Of a stretch of DNA of 40,876 nucleotides, positions 32,842 through 40,833 are shown piece after piece; the stretch's first letter is position 1; the number at the start of each line of letters is the position of its first letter. The notes under the pieces are model-generated. The model saw nothing but the letters and a program-made list of their open reading frames with translations. It did not search any database and was not told the DNA's origin. The DNA comes from Candidatus Poribacteria bacterium (GTDB taxonomy: Bacteria; Poribacteria; WGA-4E; WGA-3G). A program made the translations under genes and the position numbers. Location of the stretch: contig VXMD01000053.1 in NCBI GenBank assembly GCA_009841255.1, forward strand, positions 1 through 40,876, read 5' to 3'.

Positions 32842-33615
32842 CTATGGAAATGGGATATCGGGTGTGGCAGGCTCGACGTAGAGAAGCCTTTTACAACTTG
32901 AACAGTAGACTTGCTTCTCATACTTTTGAGCTTCCTTGAGGGTCTGCGGTTGAATAGTGATGCGGCAACTGGTACAGATCCCGTTTTTGCTGAGTGCGAC
33001 GAAACCCGTTTTTGCTCGTGTTGCGCCGGACTGATTTGCGAACTGTGCCTTCATCCAGCGGTGATATTCGTCTCTGCGTCTTTTGTCGATTTTAGGAAGA
33101 AACGCCTTGCGCCGCTTTAACTTTTCATCCTTCTCAGTTTCTAAGTCCTTGAGTTCTTGTTGGAGTTGTGCGGTTTCAGAAGCGGTCTTCTGTTTTTCTC
33201 GGTTTACTTCAGTTTCCAATGCCGCCAGTTCTTCTTTGAGTTGATCGCTTTTCTCCATAAGCATTAAGATAACATCTTCTGCTTCGGCATCCTCATCATC
33301 AAGATATTCGATTTGGCGCTCAAGCGCATCATAAGCCTCGTTTGTCTTCACAATTCGCTGTTCATCTCGATATTTTTCGCGTTGTACAGCGTTCATTTCA
33401 AGTTCAGCGTTTTTGGATCGTTGTTCTCTCTCCACCTCGCCAAGTTCCGCTGATTTCGCTGCTCTATCCTCTTCGCACTGCACAACCGTCGCCTCTAATT
33501 GCTCAATGCTACGTGGGATCTCTTGAAGTTTTTGCTGGATCGACAATAGTTCTTGGTCCCGCTCTTGTAATTGGTATAATAAAGAGAGTTGTTCCTGCAA
33601 AGGCTCATTAGCCAT
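32842..33615 (-). CDS. Coiled-coil protein with C-terminal C4 zinc ribbon
   Basis: A 257-residue protein. Residues 10-185 are a long, highly charged coiled coil (QLQERDQELLSIQQKLQEIP...; EEELAALETEVNREKQ-like repeats). A basic stretch KIDKRRRDEYHRW leads to a zinc ribbon with C214-TS-C217 and C238-SS-C241. The domain order matches the widespread bacterial C4-type zinc ribbon protein family (CdsZ-like in Chlamydia). An interaction with nucleic acid or a scaffold role is likely. The ATG overlaps the tatC stop (TAATG). Confidence 0.88.
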   Translation of the reverse strand: MANEPLQEQLSLLYQLQERDQELLSIQQKLQEIPRSIEQLEATVVQCEEDRAAKSAELGEVEREQRSKNAELEMNAVQREKYRDEQRIVKTNEAYDALERQIEYLDDEDAEAEDVILMLMEKSDQLKEELAALETEVNREKQKTASETAQLQQELKDLETEKDEKLKRRKAFLPKIDKRRRDEYHRWMKAQFANQSGATRAKTGFVALSKNGICTSCRITIQPQTLKEAQKYEKQVYCSSCKRLLYVEPATPDIPFP

Positions 33616-34445
33616 TATATTTCTGCCTCCTTTTCGACGAGATATGCGAAGAAAATACCGAGTTGATACAAAACAAAGAGTGGTATCGCCATCAACAACA
33701 TTGAACCCGGATCGGCAGGTGTCAAGAGGGCTGACATGACACAGATACCTAATAAAGCGTAACTCTGCTTTTCCCGGAAGCCCCGTGCATCAATGACGCC
33801 GATACGGGACAGAAATGCCATCACTATCGGTAACTCAAAGGCGATACCGAATCCCAAGATTAAGCGAGTTACAAAGTTAATATATTTTTCCAGATCCCAC
33901 ATATTGGGTAACTCTGGAAGCAACTGCGCGGAGAATTGTAGGACCACCGGCGTGACAATAAAGTATGCGAAAGCAGCACCGAAAATAAAAAACACGACGA
34001 TAATCAAAAACAGCGGCATCGCGAATCGCCGCTCCGCGCGATTCAGTGCGGGAAAAACGAACGCCCAAATGTGATAAATGATTATCGGCAGTGCCAGCAA
34101 AATCCCAGTGGTTATCCCTAATTTCAGGTACGCCATGATACCTTCTAAGGGACCTACCTTCATAAGTATTGCGTCGACCCTGGAAGTTCCAGATCGCAGA
34201 GCGAGTGCGAAAAACCCGAGTATCGATCCCTCAGTCCCTGCCATGGCCTCAATCGCATTCGCAATCAGCGTGTTCATCGAAGTTCCAAGTGGAAACTTAA
34301 TTACCTTCTCAATGGGCTTGCTGAAAGATAAGCTTAAGACTGTAAAAACGGCGATCGCAATAGCAGAAATAATAATTCGGCGCCGGAGTTCCTCCAAATG
34401 TTCCCAGAAGGTCATTGCAACTTCGTTAACTTCCGTAGATTCCAT
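33615..34445 (-). CDS. tatC: Sec-independent translocase subunit TatC
   Basis: A 276-residue membrane protein with the N-terminal signature MTFWEHLEELRRR at 11-23, six membrane helices and the late motif LLTPADPGSM. TatC recognises twin-arginine signals. A periplasmic insert of about 60 residues between helices 1 and 2 (SLSFSKPIEK...LEGIMAY) is longer than in E. coli and holds a hydrophobic part. One candidate substrate in this window is the 2Fe-2S subunit at 11.5-12.1 kb with SRRNFLKG. A start at codon 11 (MTFWEH) is also possible. Confidence 0.93.
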   Translation of the reverse strand: MESTEVNEVAMTFWEHLEELRRRIIISAIAIAVFTVLSLSFSKPIEKVIKFPLGTSMNTLIANAIEAMAGTEGSILGFFALALRSGTSRVDAILMKVGPLEGIMAYLKLGITTGILLALPIIIYHIWAFVFPALNRAERRFAMPLFLIIVVFFIFGAAFAYFIVTPVVLQFSAQLLPELPNMWDLEKYINFVTRLILGFGIAFELPIVMAFLSRIGVIDARGFREKQSYALLGICVMSALLTPADPGSMLLMAIPLFVLYQLGIFFAYLVEKEAEI

Positions 34446-34472
34446 AGGGCATGTCGCTCACAGTACGAACAA

Positions 34473-34688
34473 TCAAGACTGTTTTGGGGGTTTAATGTTC
34501 GGATCCGATTCTTTATCAATCTCATTTGCTGCTTTTGTCAATTCATCTTGAAGATCACTACCCGCACTTTTAAATTCTCGGATAGCTTTGCCGAGGGAAC
34601 GCCCCATTTCGGGCAACTTTTTCGGTCCAAAAATGACGAGTGCGACCACAAGGATTATAAAGATCTCCATTCCGCCGATTCCACCCAT
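34473..34688 (-). CDS. tatA: Sec-independent translocase subunit TatA
   Basis: A 71-residue protein with a membrane helix 6-20, the FGPKKLPEMGRSLGKAIREFK hinge and amphipathic helix, and a polar tail. ATG at 34688 follows AAAGGAGG. It forms the TatA pore. No tatB is seen, so the system is probably the two-component TatA-TatC type, at least from this locus. It opens a tatA-tatC-zinc ribbon transcript from promoter 34736-34764. Confidence 0.95.
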   Translation of the reverse strand: MGGIGGMEIFIILVVALVIFGPKKLPEMGRSLGKAIREFKSAGSDLQDELTKAANEIDKESDPNIKPPKQS

Positions 34689-34735
34689 GTCTTCATTCCT
34701 CCTTTAGTGAAATGTAGTCGTTTGCTGCTATTTAT

Positions 34736-34764
34736 AGTGTAGCAAAAAATCAACCTATTCGCAA
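34736..34764 (-). promoter_or_regulatory. Promoter of tatA-tatC
   Basis: Minus strand TTGCGA (34764-34759), a 17-base spacer ending TGC, and TACACT (34741-34736). Extended -10 form, 48 bases before tatA. Confidence 0.6.
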
Positions 34765-34811
34765 TTATTTTTTTAAGTGTATTCAGTTTCCTTATTACAG
34801 TCTGCCGACTC

Positions 34812-34912
34812 GTAGCAGGGAACCATTCATTGCCCTTTAACATATCTGCAGAACATGCGATGAATCGCACTGCTACAAGCACACTCACTTGTAAGGGCGC
34901 GATTTATTGCCC
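34812..34912. repeat. Cluster of GTAGC-bordered hairpin repeats
   Basis: GTAGCAG (34812-34818) and CTGCTAC (34870-34876) are perfect inverted ends of a 65-bp unit that includes GCGAT-GA-ATCGC (34857-34868). A third copy, TGTAAGGGCGCGATTTATTGCCC (ending at 34912), follows. They resemble the unit at 17045-17102 and look like intergenic palindromic repeats. Confidence 0.55.
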
Positions 34913-34924
34913 GTTGATCCGAAT

Positions 34925-35469
34925 GCACCGTTTGGTCAATAGAGATATGTGGTTTTGAATTTTTGTTGCGACGGGAAGGTCGTTTTGTGCTCAGATTTCA
35001 GAGTAAGCGATGAGACGTTCTCAGGCAAAAGATGTTCTATTGTTAACGAATTAGAAAGTTATCCTAACCTAACTGTTATTGAAATCTTCCTTAAAATGTT
35101 ACACCGGTGTAACATTTGGTGTACAGAAGGTATCAGCAACAAATCCAGTGGTGGTAAGGGTTCAGAGCCGTTTGTGTTTCGATTTTTCTTTCCCAAAAAA
35201 AAATTTGGCGGAAAGTGTAACATTTTGCCAACTCGCGATATATCATTCTATAGACATATCACCCCACCCCCTTCCCAGTAACGGATGGAGACCCCGGGGT
35301 GTGGAAAAGACTGAAAACCTTTCTGAAATGTGCAAAATCTGTTATTAACAACTTAGGTTATATTATACCGTTTCTATTAACATTTGTCAAGCAAAAATTG
35401 CAAAATGGTAAAAATAACTGAAAGATGTTCTCCACGCTTTTGCTATCTTCTTGTAAGATTGTAAGAACA
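34925..35469. other. Gene-free stretch between tat and the restriction locus
   Basis: I see no credible gene here. Frames of 110 and 89 codons (34949-35281, 35079-35348) overlap one another, lack ribosome sites and show no protein-like pattern. The stretch is AT-rich at its end and holds a perfect palindrome (35094-35117), a further TGTTACAC half-site, and ACCCCGGGGT at about 35291. It may mark the edge of an inserted restriction-modification island. Confidence 0.5.
35094..35117. promoter_or_regulatory. Perfect 24-bp palindrome, possible operator
   Basis: AAATGTTACACC and GGTGTAACATTT abut with no spacer. The core TGTTACAC recurs inverted at 35215-35222. This looks like a dimeric repressor site. 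The nearest promoter is that of tatA, 330 bases away, and no regulator gene is in the window. Confidence 0.45.
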
Positions 35470-38031
35470 TCACTCAGTATTCAACCGAGCGGAGATTTCC
35501 AGAAATTCCTGCTCACTGAATACCAGTTGGAAGATGCCCTGTCGTCTGGAATCGTCACGCACTATCATCCTACCGGCGGTGTTGAATGCCCCCTCAAGTG
35601 TCTCTAATACTTTTCGCTTATACTCTGTATCAAGGTTACCTTCGAGATGCTCACCCTTCGTGTCAAAAATCAAAACACGCGTCCCACCCGCGATGTCATT
35701 CGTCATCGCGACGAAGTCTGGGTAAATACGCCCGCGTTTCCAGCCTTGCAAGTAATACTCACCCCGTTGGCGCGCCGCGACCCGATGCCACCATTGCAGT
35801 GCTCGCTCCTCGTCGAGGTAATACGCGAAGTTCTTTTCCAATTCACTATCGAATTGGTGCTCAAAAACATGTTCAAAGAGGCTTAACTGCAGGGGCTCAT
35901 AATCTCTTCTTGAGAGAGGTCTATCCTCGCGAACCTGTATGTTGTAACTATCCACCATCCGATAGTTGGGTTCTCGTGTCTCCAAGTCAAAGCGGATCTC
36001 ATCTTGGTTCAGTTTCCTGCGAAAGACCTCCTCCGCCTGCTTCTCGACCTCACTTTTTACATGTTCCCGTAGCACATGGGCGAGGTAAGAACGACGGTCG
36101 TAAATATCTGCTTCGGTCTCACCCTCTGCTCTCAGGCGTTCGTGCAGCTGCTCGGCAACGCGAGCCGCCTGCCAGAGATTTGGCATAATGTCGGACAGAC
36201 GGCGTGCAAAATCGGAAACGTTAACAGTTTTGTCAACGTCCGGCTCTTGCTCGGGACGGAAAACAGGAGCAGCCTCACCCACCTCAACTGTTGCGGATTG
36301 CCGTTGGACGCGCTGCGGTGCAGAGGCGCGCGGATCGGGAGGTTCGATCGCTAACCAATCTATATGAGGTAAGATGTGTACTTGATAATTGAGCTGAATC
36401 CATCTATCGCCATCTCTATGGCGGACCACGGGCAGGTAAATCTCCGAATTTTGGAATGGGCCCCGGCGTTGCACCGTCTGCTGTTGGACCTCTTGCGGTA
36501 CGCTCTCTTGACGTGAATCCGACGCTCCCATCACTTCATCGCCTAAGCCTGTCAATCCCTCCGATTCCAAGCCATTTTTAACCTGCGTGACGACGGTGCC
36601 GACATCGACATTATTGCAGTAGACGTAACACTGATCAAGCAACTCTCGACCGGTAAGTTGTGCGTGCGGTTGCCGCATGACTCGCCCAACGAGCTGCGTA
36701 ATTGCCCGTTGTGCTTGGGTATTGTCGAGCATTACCAGCAGATAAGCGAACGGACAATCCCAGCCTTCCATCAGGGCGGATTTTGTGATTATCCAGCGGA
36801 CCTGTGAAAATTCGGAGAGTAGATTTTCACGTCCGAGTTCATCGTTTTCAGCGGATTTGACGCGGACTGCCTCAGAGGGCACACGCAAGTTTTGTGTGAG
36901 ATACTCCCGGACATCCTCGGCGTGGATACGCTCATTGTCTCGTTGATCCCTGCCTGTCCGTTCCACGCGCACAACGGCGATCGGGCGGATGTATCGTCCC
37001 GTGTTGTTCTGATACGATTGTGCCTCGGTGTCAAGGCGTTCGAGTTCGTCAGCGGCTTGGCTGAGGGTCAATTGCCACTCGGCATTCGGGAACGATGTCA
37101 CCTGCACCGGCAGCTTAATCATTTCCTCTTTTTTCAGGTCGGGTCCCTCAATATCGACAAGCAGATTACTGATGCCGCGGTTGGGTGTGGCGGAGAGTTC
37201 AATCACCATCCGTGGATCGAGGCGGTTGATGGATTTGGCGAATTCTTCGTTTGCTTGCCGATTCCTCGCGCCGTAGGCTTTATGTGCCTCGTCCAAAACA
37301 ACAATGGGACGGAGCATTTTGAAGACGTTGAATAGACTCTGTTTGACGAGTCCACCTTCCGTGTGGCACTCCAGATCGGGGTATTCATTTAGCAGACGGG
37401 TATTGCCGAAGATATCGTCACTGTCGGGGTAAAAACTCGGGTAGCGTCCGGAATCTCGGAACATACGGAGGAACTCTCTGCCTTTTTGTCGATTCGTTGC
37501 TGGGAGCATCAGTAACATGACACAGAGGTAGTTGGCGATGTCGTCTCTGTTGAAGGTATCCTCTTTCTCCAGCATCTTGATACGACCCGCACTTGCCCGA
37601 TTCAACATCTTACGGTAAGGGTGTTGTTTGTCCCACAAAGCGGCTCTCGTCTGTGCATAAATTGCCTTGCTTGGCACAACCCAGAGGACCAGACCTCGTT
37701 GCCAACGGAGGCGTTCCAGTGCGGCGGCAGCGAGTAGTGTTTTGCCGCCCCCCGTCGGGACTTTGAAACAGATATGGGGAACGGGACGGTTTGCCTCGTC
37801 GGTGCGGTCAACGTATTCGCCTGCGGTTGCCGCAACGCCACCGTCCTCCGTCAATTTTCGCCAAGCAGACCTGGGATAATTGCGCAGCTCATCGGGGATC
37901 GGAAGGTTGGTCGGTGCTTGTCTGAACATCTCGATCAGCGTTTCTAACTCACGCTGTGTTTCTTCAAGTGTTTCCAACCAACGGGCCAAAGCGTCAAGGG
38001 CACCGCGTTGATATTCCTTTAATTCCATCAT
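35470..38031 (-). CDS. res: Type III restriction enzyme, Res subunit
   Basis: An 853-residue SF2 helicase-nuclease. Walker A is PTGGGKT at 92-98, DEAH at 247-250 (VVLDEAHKAYG), motif III ELSATPNRG, and motif VI QLVGRVMRQPHA. The C-terminal region carries a PD-(D/E)xK nuclease pattern, YPDFVAM then VLIFDTKGEHLEGN, near residues 773-800. It uses ATP to scan and cut DNA in partnership with Mod. The ATG at 38031 is followed by a second ATG; the hicB stop overlaps both. It is the last gene of the operon. Confidence 0.9.
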   Translation of the reverse strand: MMELKEYQRGALDALARWLETLEETQRELETLIEMFRQAPTNLPIPDELRNYPRSAWRKLTEDGGVAATAGEYVDRTDEANRPVPHICFKVPTGGGKTLLAAAALERLRWQRGLVLWVVPSKAIYAQTRAALWDKQHPYRKMLNRASAGRIKMLEKEDTFNRDDIANYLCVMLLMLPATNRQKGREFLRMFRDSGRYPSFYPDSDDIFGNTRLLNEYPDLECHTEGGLVKQSLFNVFKMLRPIVVLDEAHKAYGARNRQANEEFAKSINRLDPRMVIELSATPNRGISNLLVDIEGPDLKKEEMIKLPVQVTSFPNAEWQLTLSQAADELERLDTEAQSYQNNTGRYIRPIAVVRVERTGRDQRDNERIHAEDVREYLTQNLRVPSEAVRVKSAENDELGRENLLSEFSQVRWIITKSALMEGWDCPFAYLLVMLDNTQAQRAITQLVGRVMRQPHAQLTGRELLDQCYVYCNNVDVGTVVTQVKNGLESEGLTGLGDEVMGASDSRQESVPQEVQQQTVQRRGPFQNSEIYLPVVRHRDGDRWIQLNYQVHILPHIDWLAIEPPDPRASAPQRVQRQSATVEVGEAAPVFRPEQEPDVDKTVNVSDFARRLSDIMPNLWQAARVAEQLHERLRAEGETEADIYDRRSYLAHVLREHVKSEVEKQAEEVFRRKLNQDEIRFDLETREPNYRMVDSYNIQVREDRPLSRRDYEPLQLSLFEHVFEHQFDSELEKNFAYYLDEERALQWWHRVAARQRGEYYLQGWKRGRIYPDFVAMTNDIAGGTRVLIFDTKGEHLEGNLDTEYKRKVLETLEGAFNTAGRMIVRDDSRRQGIFQLVFSEQEFLEISARLNTE

Positions 38032-38351
38032 GGTCTTATCTTCTGTTTGAAGCGTGACGTGGTAGGAGCAAGAGAAGGTAAAACGGACCGTTTCTTTGGT
38101 TTTACCGCCTCTACTTCAATGTTAACAAATTCTGCTAAAACGCCTGAAGGTGTTTGATTAGGTAATTTTGAAGTAGATTTTGGAACGACTTCACCATCTT
38201 CTTGTAAACACTCAATATGAAATTTTATGGCTTCAGAAATTTCCTTACGTGTTTCTTCAAGTGTATCACCTACTGCTACACATATGGGAAGATCAGGGAC
38301 ATACGCGCTATAATTCGTATCGCCTTGTTCAAAAAATACAAGATAACGCAT
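38028..38351 (-). CDS. hicB: HicB-family antitoxin
   Basis: A 107-residue protein with the HicB fold segment YSAYVPDLPICVAVGDTLEETRKEISEAIKFHIECLQEDGE, at residues 14-54. A Lys/Arg-rich tail (KPKKRSVLP...) replaces a clear helix-turn-helix. It should bind and block HicA. Its ATG overlaps the hicA stop (TAATG), and its stop overlaps the res start, so translation of toxin, antitoxin and nuclease is linked. Confidence 0.9.
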   Translation of the reverse strand: MRYLVFFEQGDTNYSAYVPDLPICVAVGDTLEETRKEISEAIKFHIECLQEDGEVVPKSTSKLPNQTPSGVLAEFVNIEVEAVKPKKRSVLPSLAPTTSRFKQKIRP

Positions 38352-38551
38352 TAGTTAAGGTCTCCTTTTTCTAAGGAAGCTTGTTTCAAAATGTAGTTCA
38401 ATGTGCGGGGATGAATATCTTTGCCCATCTGTCCTGGAACTGTCACTTTTCCAGGTTTAGTCGGATGTTTAAAATGTCTATGACTCCCTTTTGTCTTGTG
38501 AGCAAACCACCCATCATCTTTAAGTAATTTGATGACTTCTCTAACTTTCAT
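38351..38551 (-). CDS. hicA: HicA-family mRNA interferase toxin
   Basis: The start is placed at ATG 38551 (MKVREVIKLLKDDGW), the family beginning; a TTG four codons upstream is an alternative. The 66-residue double-stranded-RNA-binding-like fold has the catalytic histidine H24 in TKGSHRHFKHP and the later HPRTLNYILKQA helix. HicA cleaves mRNA and is held by HicB. A 150-bp gap separates it from mod. Such an intact pair inside a restriction operon may stabilise the locus. Confidence 0.9.
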   Translation of the reverse strand: MKVREVIKLLKDDGWFAHKTKGSHRHFKHPTKPGKVTVPGQMGKDIHPRTLNYILKQASLEKGDLN

Positions 38552-38701
38552 TATAGATGCCAAGATTTTCCATCTTACAGCAGACTCGGTTAGACCTTAC
38601 AACTTTCTACGCTAATGAAAGTCTACCATAGAATGGGTAAGCAGTCAAGGGAATTGGTAAATCTGTATGCTATGGAGAACCCATGGAGTGTGCCTACTAT
38701 T

Positions 38702-40345
38702 TCACCTTTCGTGCAGGGCATCGGGGAGTTGGCAGAATATAATGCCCATTTGTGTGAGTTCACGCTGGCCGATGTAATTCCCAGCGGCATACACGATCGC
38801 TTTTCTACCGGTATCGCGACTGGCATCGCGAATGCGTTCTGCGCGTTCCAAGTTGAGGATAGCGGCGTTGCTCCGCAGCCATTCAAGATTGGGTTCGTAG
38901 AGCAGGTAGTAGTCGTTTTGGTCGTCGCTGTGGAAAAGTCCGTCATCATTTTGCATTTCCAATGCGTCTGCTCCGGCGGAAACGCCAGCGGTGGTATACA
39001 GTAAATTGGCGGCGAGTGCTGCGTATGAAGGCAAGGCTTCTCCGGTGAGCATCGTTTCCACCTCAATCGGTTTCCCTAAAGTGCAATAGGTAAAGGAGCC
39101 TCCTAAACCCTCGCGGAGGGCATTATCACGGGCATCGGGAACCCCATTGATGACACGACGGACGCGCTCGGCGGTGATAGTGTCGGCATAGTCTTCGCAT
39201 TCTACCAAGATAAATTTTCGATTCCCTTCGTCTTCCTTATTGAGGGATAGGACGGCGTGGGCGGTGGTGCCGCTACCAGCAAATGAGTCAAGAATAATAG
39301 CGTTTTCATCGCCTATGGTTGCGTAATTGACAATGCGTTTTATTAAATCCGTACGTTTTGGATTTGGAAAATCAATCCCTAAGGCATTCATTAAAGAGGA
39401 GGATTCATTAACAATCAGATCCGTCCAGAGTGAACTCAATATTCGTCTATCTGATGGAGGAACGTAATGTTCAGGTCGATTTGTCGTTGACATTCGTAAT
39501 AAATCAGGTCTCTGAGGTGATTGTGCAAACCACCATTCATCAATTTCAGTTTGACTTGGATCGGGTCCACATTCATCAAGCAGACGTTCATAATTTTCTA
39601 TAGCATTCAGACTCCTTTGTCTCTCCCATCTCCACTGACCTGTTTCTGGTGTTATTCCCATTAACTCATATCGCATTGTCGGTCTATCGGTGCCGCGCCA
39701 ATGATTATTCCAACTTCCAGTTTTATCTTCATCAATATCGACAGTCAAATGCGGAAACCTCATATCAGCAGATTTGCTGAAGCAAAGCATGTATTCTGAA
39801 CCTACATTAAGGCGGTCTACATACTCAAATTGAGCTTGAACATTTTTGACACCGCGGCGAACACTGATTATATTTCTAAAATTTCCCTCCTTAAAGACCT
39901 CCTCCATTAGCATCCTTAGATGATGCACTTCATTGTCATCAATAGAGATAAAAATAATACCATCGTCCGAAAGGAGTTCTTTAAGCAAGTGCAATCTCGG
40001 CCACATCATGCAGAGCCATTTGTCGTGTCGCTCCAAGTCTTCGTTATCAACGGGTGCGTTCTCGGTGAGCCATTGTTGCATCACTGGGCTGTTTACGTTA
40101 TCGTTGTAGATCCAGCCTTCGTTGCCGGTGTTGTAGGGTGGGTCGATATAGATGCACTTGATACGGTTGGCGTAGCGTGGCAGTAACGCTTTGAGGGCGT
40201 GCAGGTTATCGCCGTGGATGATAAGATTGTCGTCTGTGTCGGTCGGGTTGCAGGAGCGGGTTTCATCGGGTTCGAGGGGTCGGTAGGGGACGGTGAGGTG
40301 GTGGGCGTAAATGTGTTGTTTTCCTTTGAATTCGAGTGTGGGCAT
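38702..40345 (-). CDS. mod: Type III DNA adenine methyltransferase, Mod subunit
   Basis: A 547-residue N6-adenine methyltransferase of the beta arrangement: the catalytic motif DPPY at 68-71 (IYIDPPYNTGNE), a middle recognition region, then the SAM motif DSFAGSGTTAHAVL at 353-366. It modifies an asymmetric site and provides target recognition to Res. The ATG follows AAAGGA at 7 bases. The recognition sequence cannot be predicted. It starts 32 bases after the preceding gene. Confidence 0.93.
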   Translation of the reverse strand: MPTLEFKGKQHIYAHHLTVPYRPLEPDETRSCNPTDTDDNLIIHGDNLHALKALLPRYANRIKCIYIDPPYNTGNEGWIYNDNVNSPVMQQWLTENAPVDNEDLERHDKWLCMMWPRLHLLKELLSDDGIIFISIDDNEVHHLRMLMEEVFKEGNFRNIISVRRGVKNVQAQFEYVDRLNVGSEYMLCFSKSADMRFPHLTVDIDEDKTGSWNNHWRGTDRPTMRYELMGITPETGQWRWERQRSLNAIENYERLLDECGPDPSQTEIDEWWFAQSPQRPDLLRMSTTNRPEHYVPPSDRRILSSLWTDLIVNESSSLMNALGIDFPNPKRTDLIKRIVNYATIGDENAIILDSFAGSGTTAHAVLSLNKEDEGNRKFILVECEDYADTITAERVRRVINGVPDARDNALREGLGGSFTYCTLGKPIEVETMLTGEALPSYAALAANLLYTTAGVSAGADALEMQNDDGLFHSDDQNDYYLLYEPNLEWLRSNAAILNLERAERIRDASRDTGRKAIVYAAGNYIGQRELTQMGIIFCQLPDALHER

Positions 40346-40377
40346 GGGCGGTTCCTTTGGAGTATTATGCGAAGGAA

Positions 40378-40833
40378 TTAAGTGGTGTAGCGAGTGACAA
40401 AATCGTCACTGTCAATATCTGGTTGACCTTGCCGAGCATAGTATGAAGAAAAGCGCGATACGATATCTTTTAGAAAAGAAGGAGATATCTGAATTGTGGG
40501 TTTTCCAAATTTTTTATCGAAATCGTCTTTGTCAAGAGTCGTCAGTTTTCTAAAGTTGAGGATTCCACCTTCAAAAAAATCTGTTTGCGGAAGCCAATGA
40601 TAGTATGTCCGTCTGTTAGTACAAAGTTCCCTGACTCTACTTCTACTTTTGCTACCGCCTAAGACCTCGTCTATTTCTTCAATCTTGACCAGGAGGATAC
40701 GATCTGTGTTAAGTTCGCCACTTTCTCCTCTCGGAACAAGATCGCAAGCTGGGCTCAGGACGACAAACCATTGATCATCCCCTGTCACTATACTCCCGGT
40801 CGTAATTCTGTCTAATACCGATGTGTACTGCAC
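40378..40833 (-). CDS. Restriction-locus protein of unknown function, maybe N-truncated
   Basis: The frame begins at GTG 40833 (151 residues); an in-frame TAG near 40870 closes it upstream. It has a 'WFVVLSPACDLV' strand, a 'YYHWLPQ' segment, 'GGILNFRKLTTLD', and an ending 'ISPSFLKDIVSRFSSYYARQGQPDI'. The pattern 'V-x-SPxCDL ... LP ... FxxL ... RFxxYxxRxGxPD' resembles the C-terminal part of longer phage-defence-associated proteins, but I cannot name the family. The ribosome site is poor, so the gene may be a fragment whose first part was lost. It lies just before mod. Confidence 0.55.
   Translation of the reverse strand: MQYTSVLDRITTGSIVTGDDQWFVVLSPACDLVPRGESGELNTDRILLVKIEEIDEVLGGSKSRSRVRELCTNRRTYYHWLPQTDFFEGGILNFRKLTTLDKDDFDKKFGKPTIQISPSFLKDIVSRFSSYYARQGQPDIDSDDFVTRYTT

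Noticed and set aside
34949-35348. Two overlapping plus-strand frames of 110 and 89 codons
   Set aside because: No ribosome site, no domain pattern, and they cross the palindrome; treated as noncoding.
38564-38701. Gap between mod and hicA as a possible small RNA or promoter for hicAB
   Set aside because: No clear -35/-10 pair or hairpin was found; may still hold a promoter.
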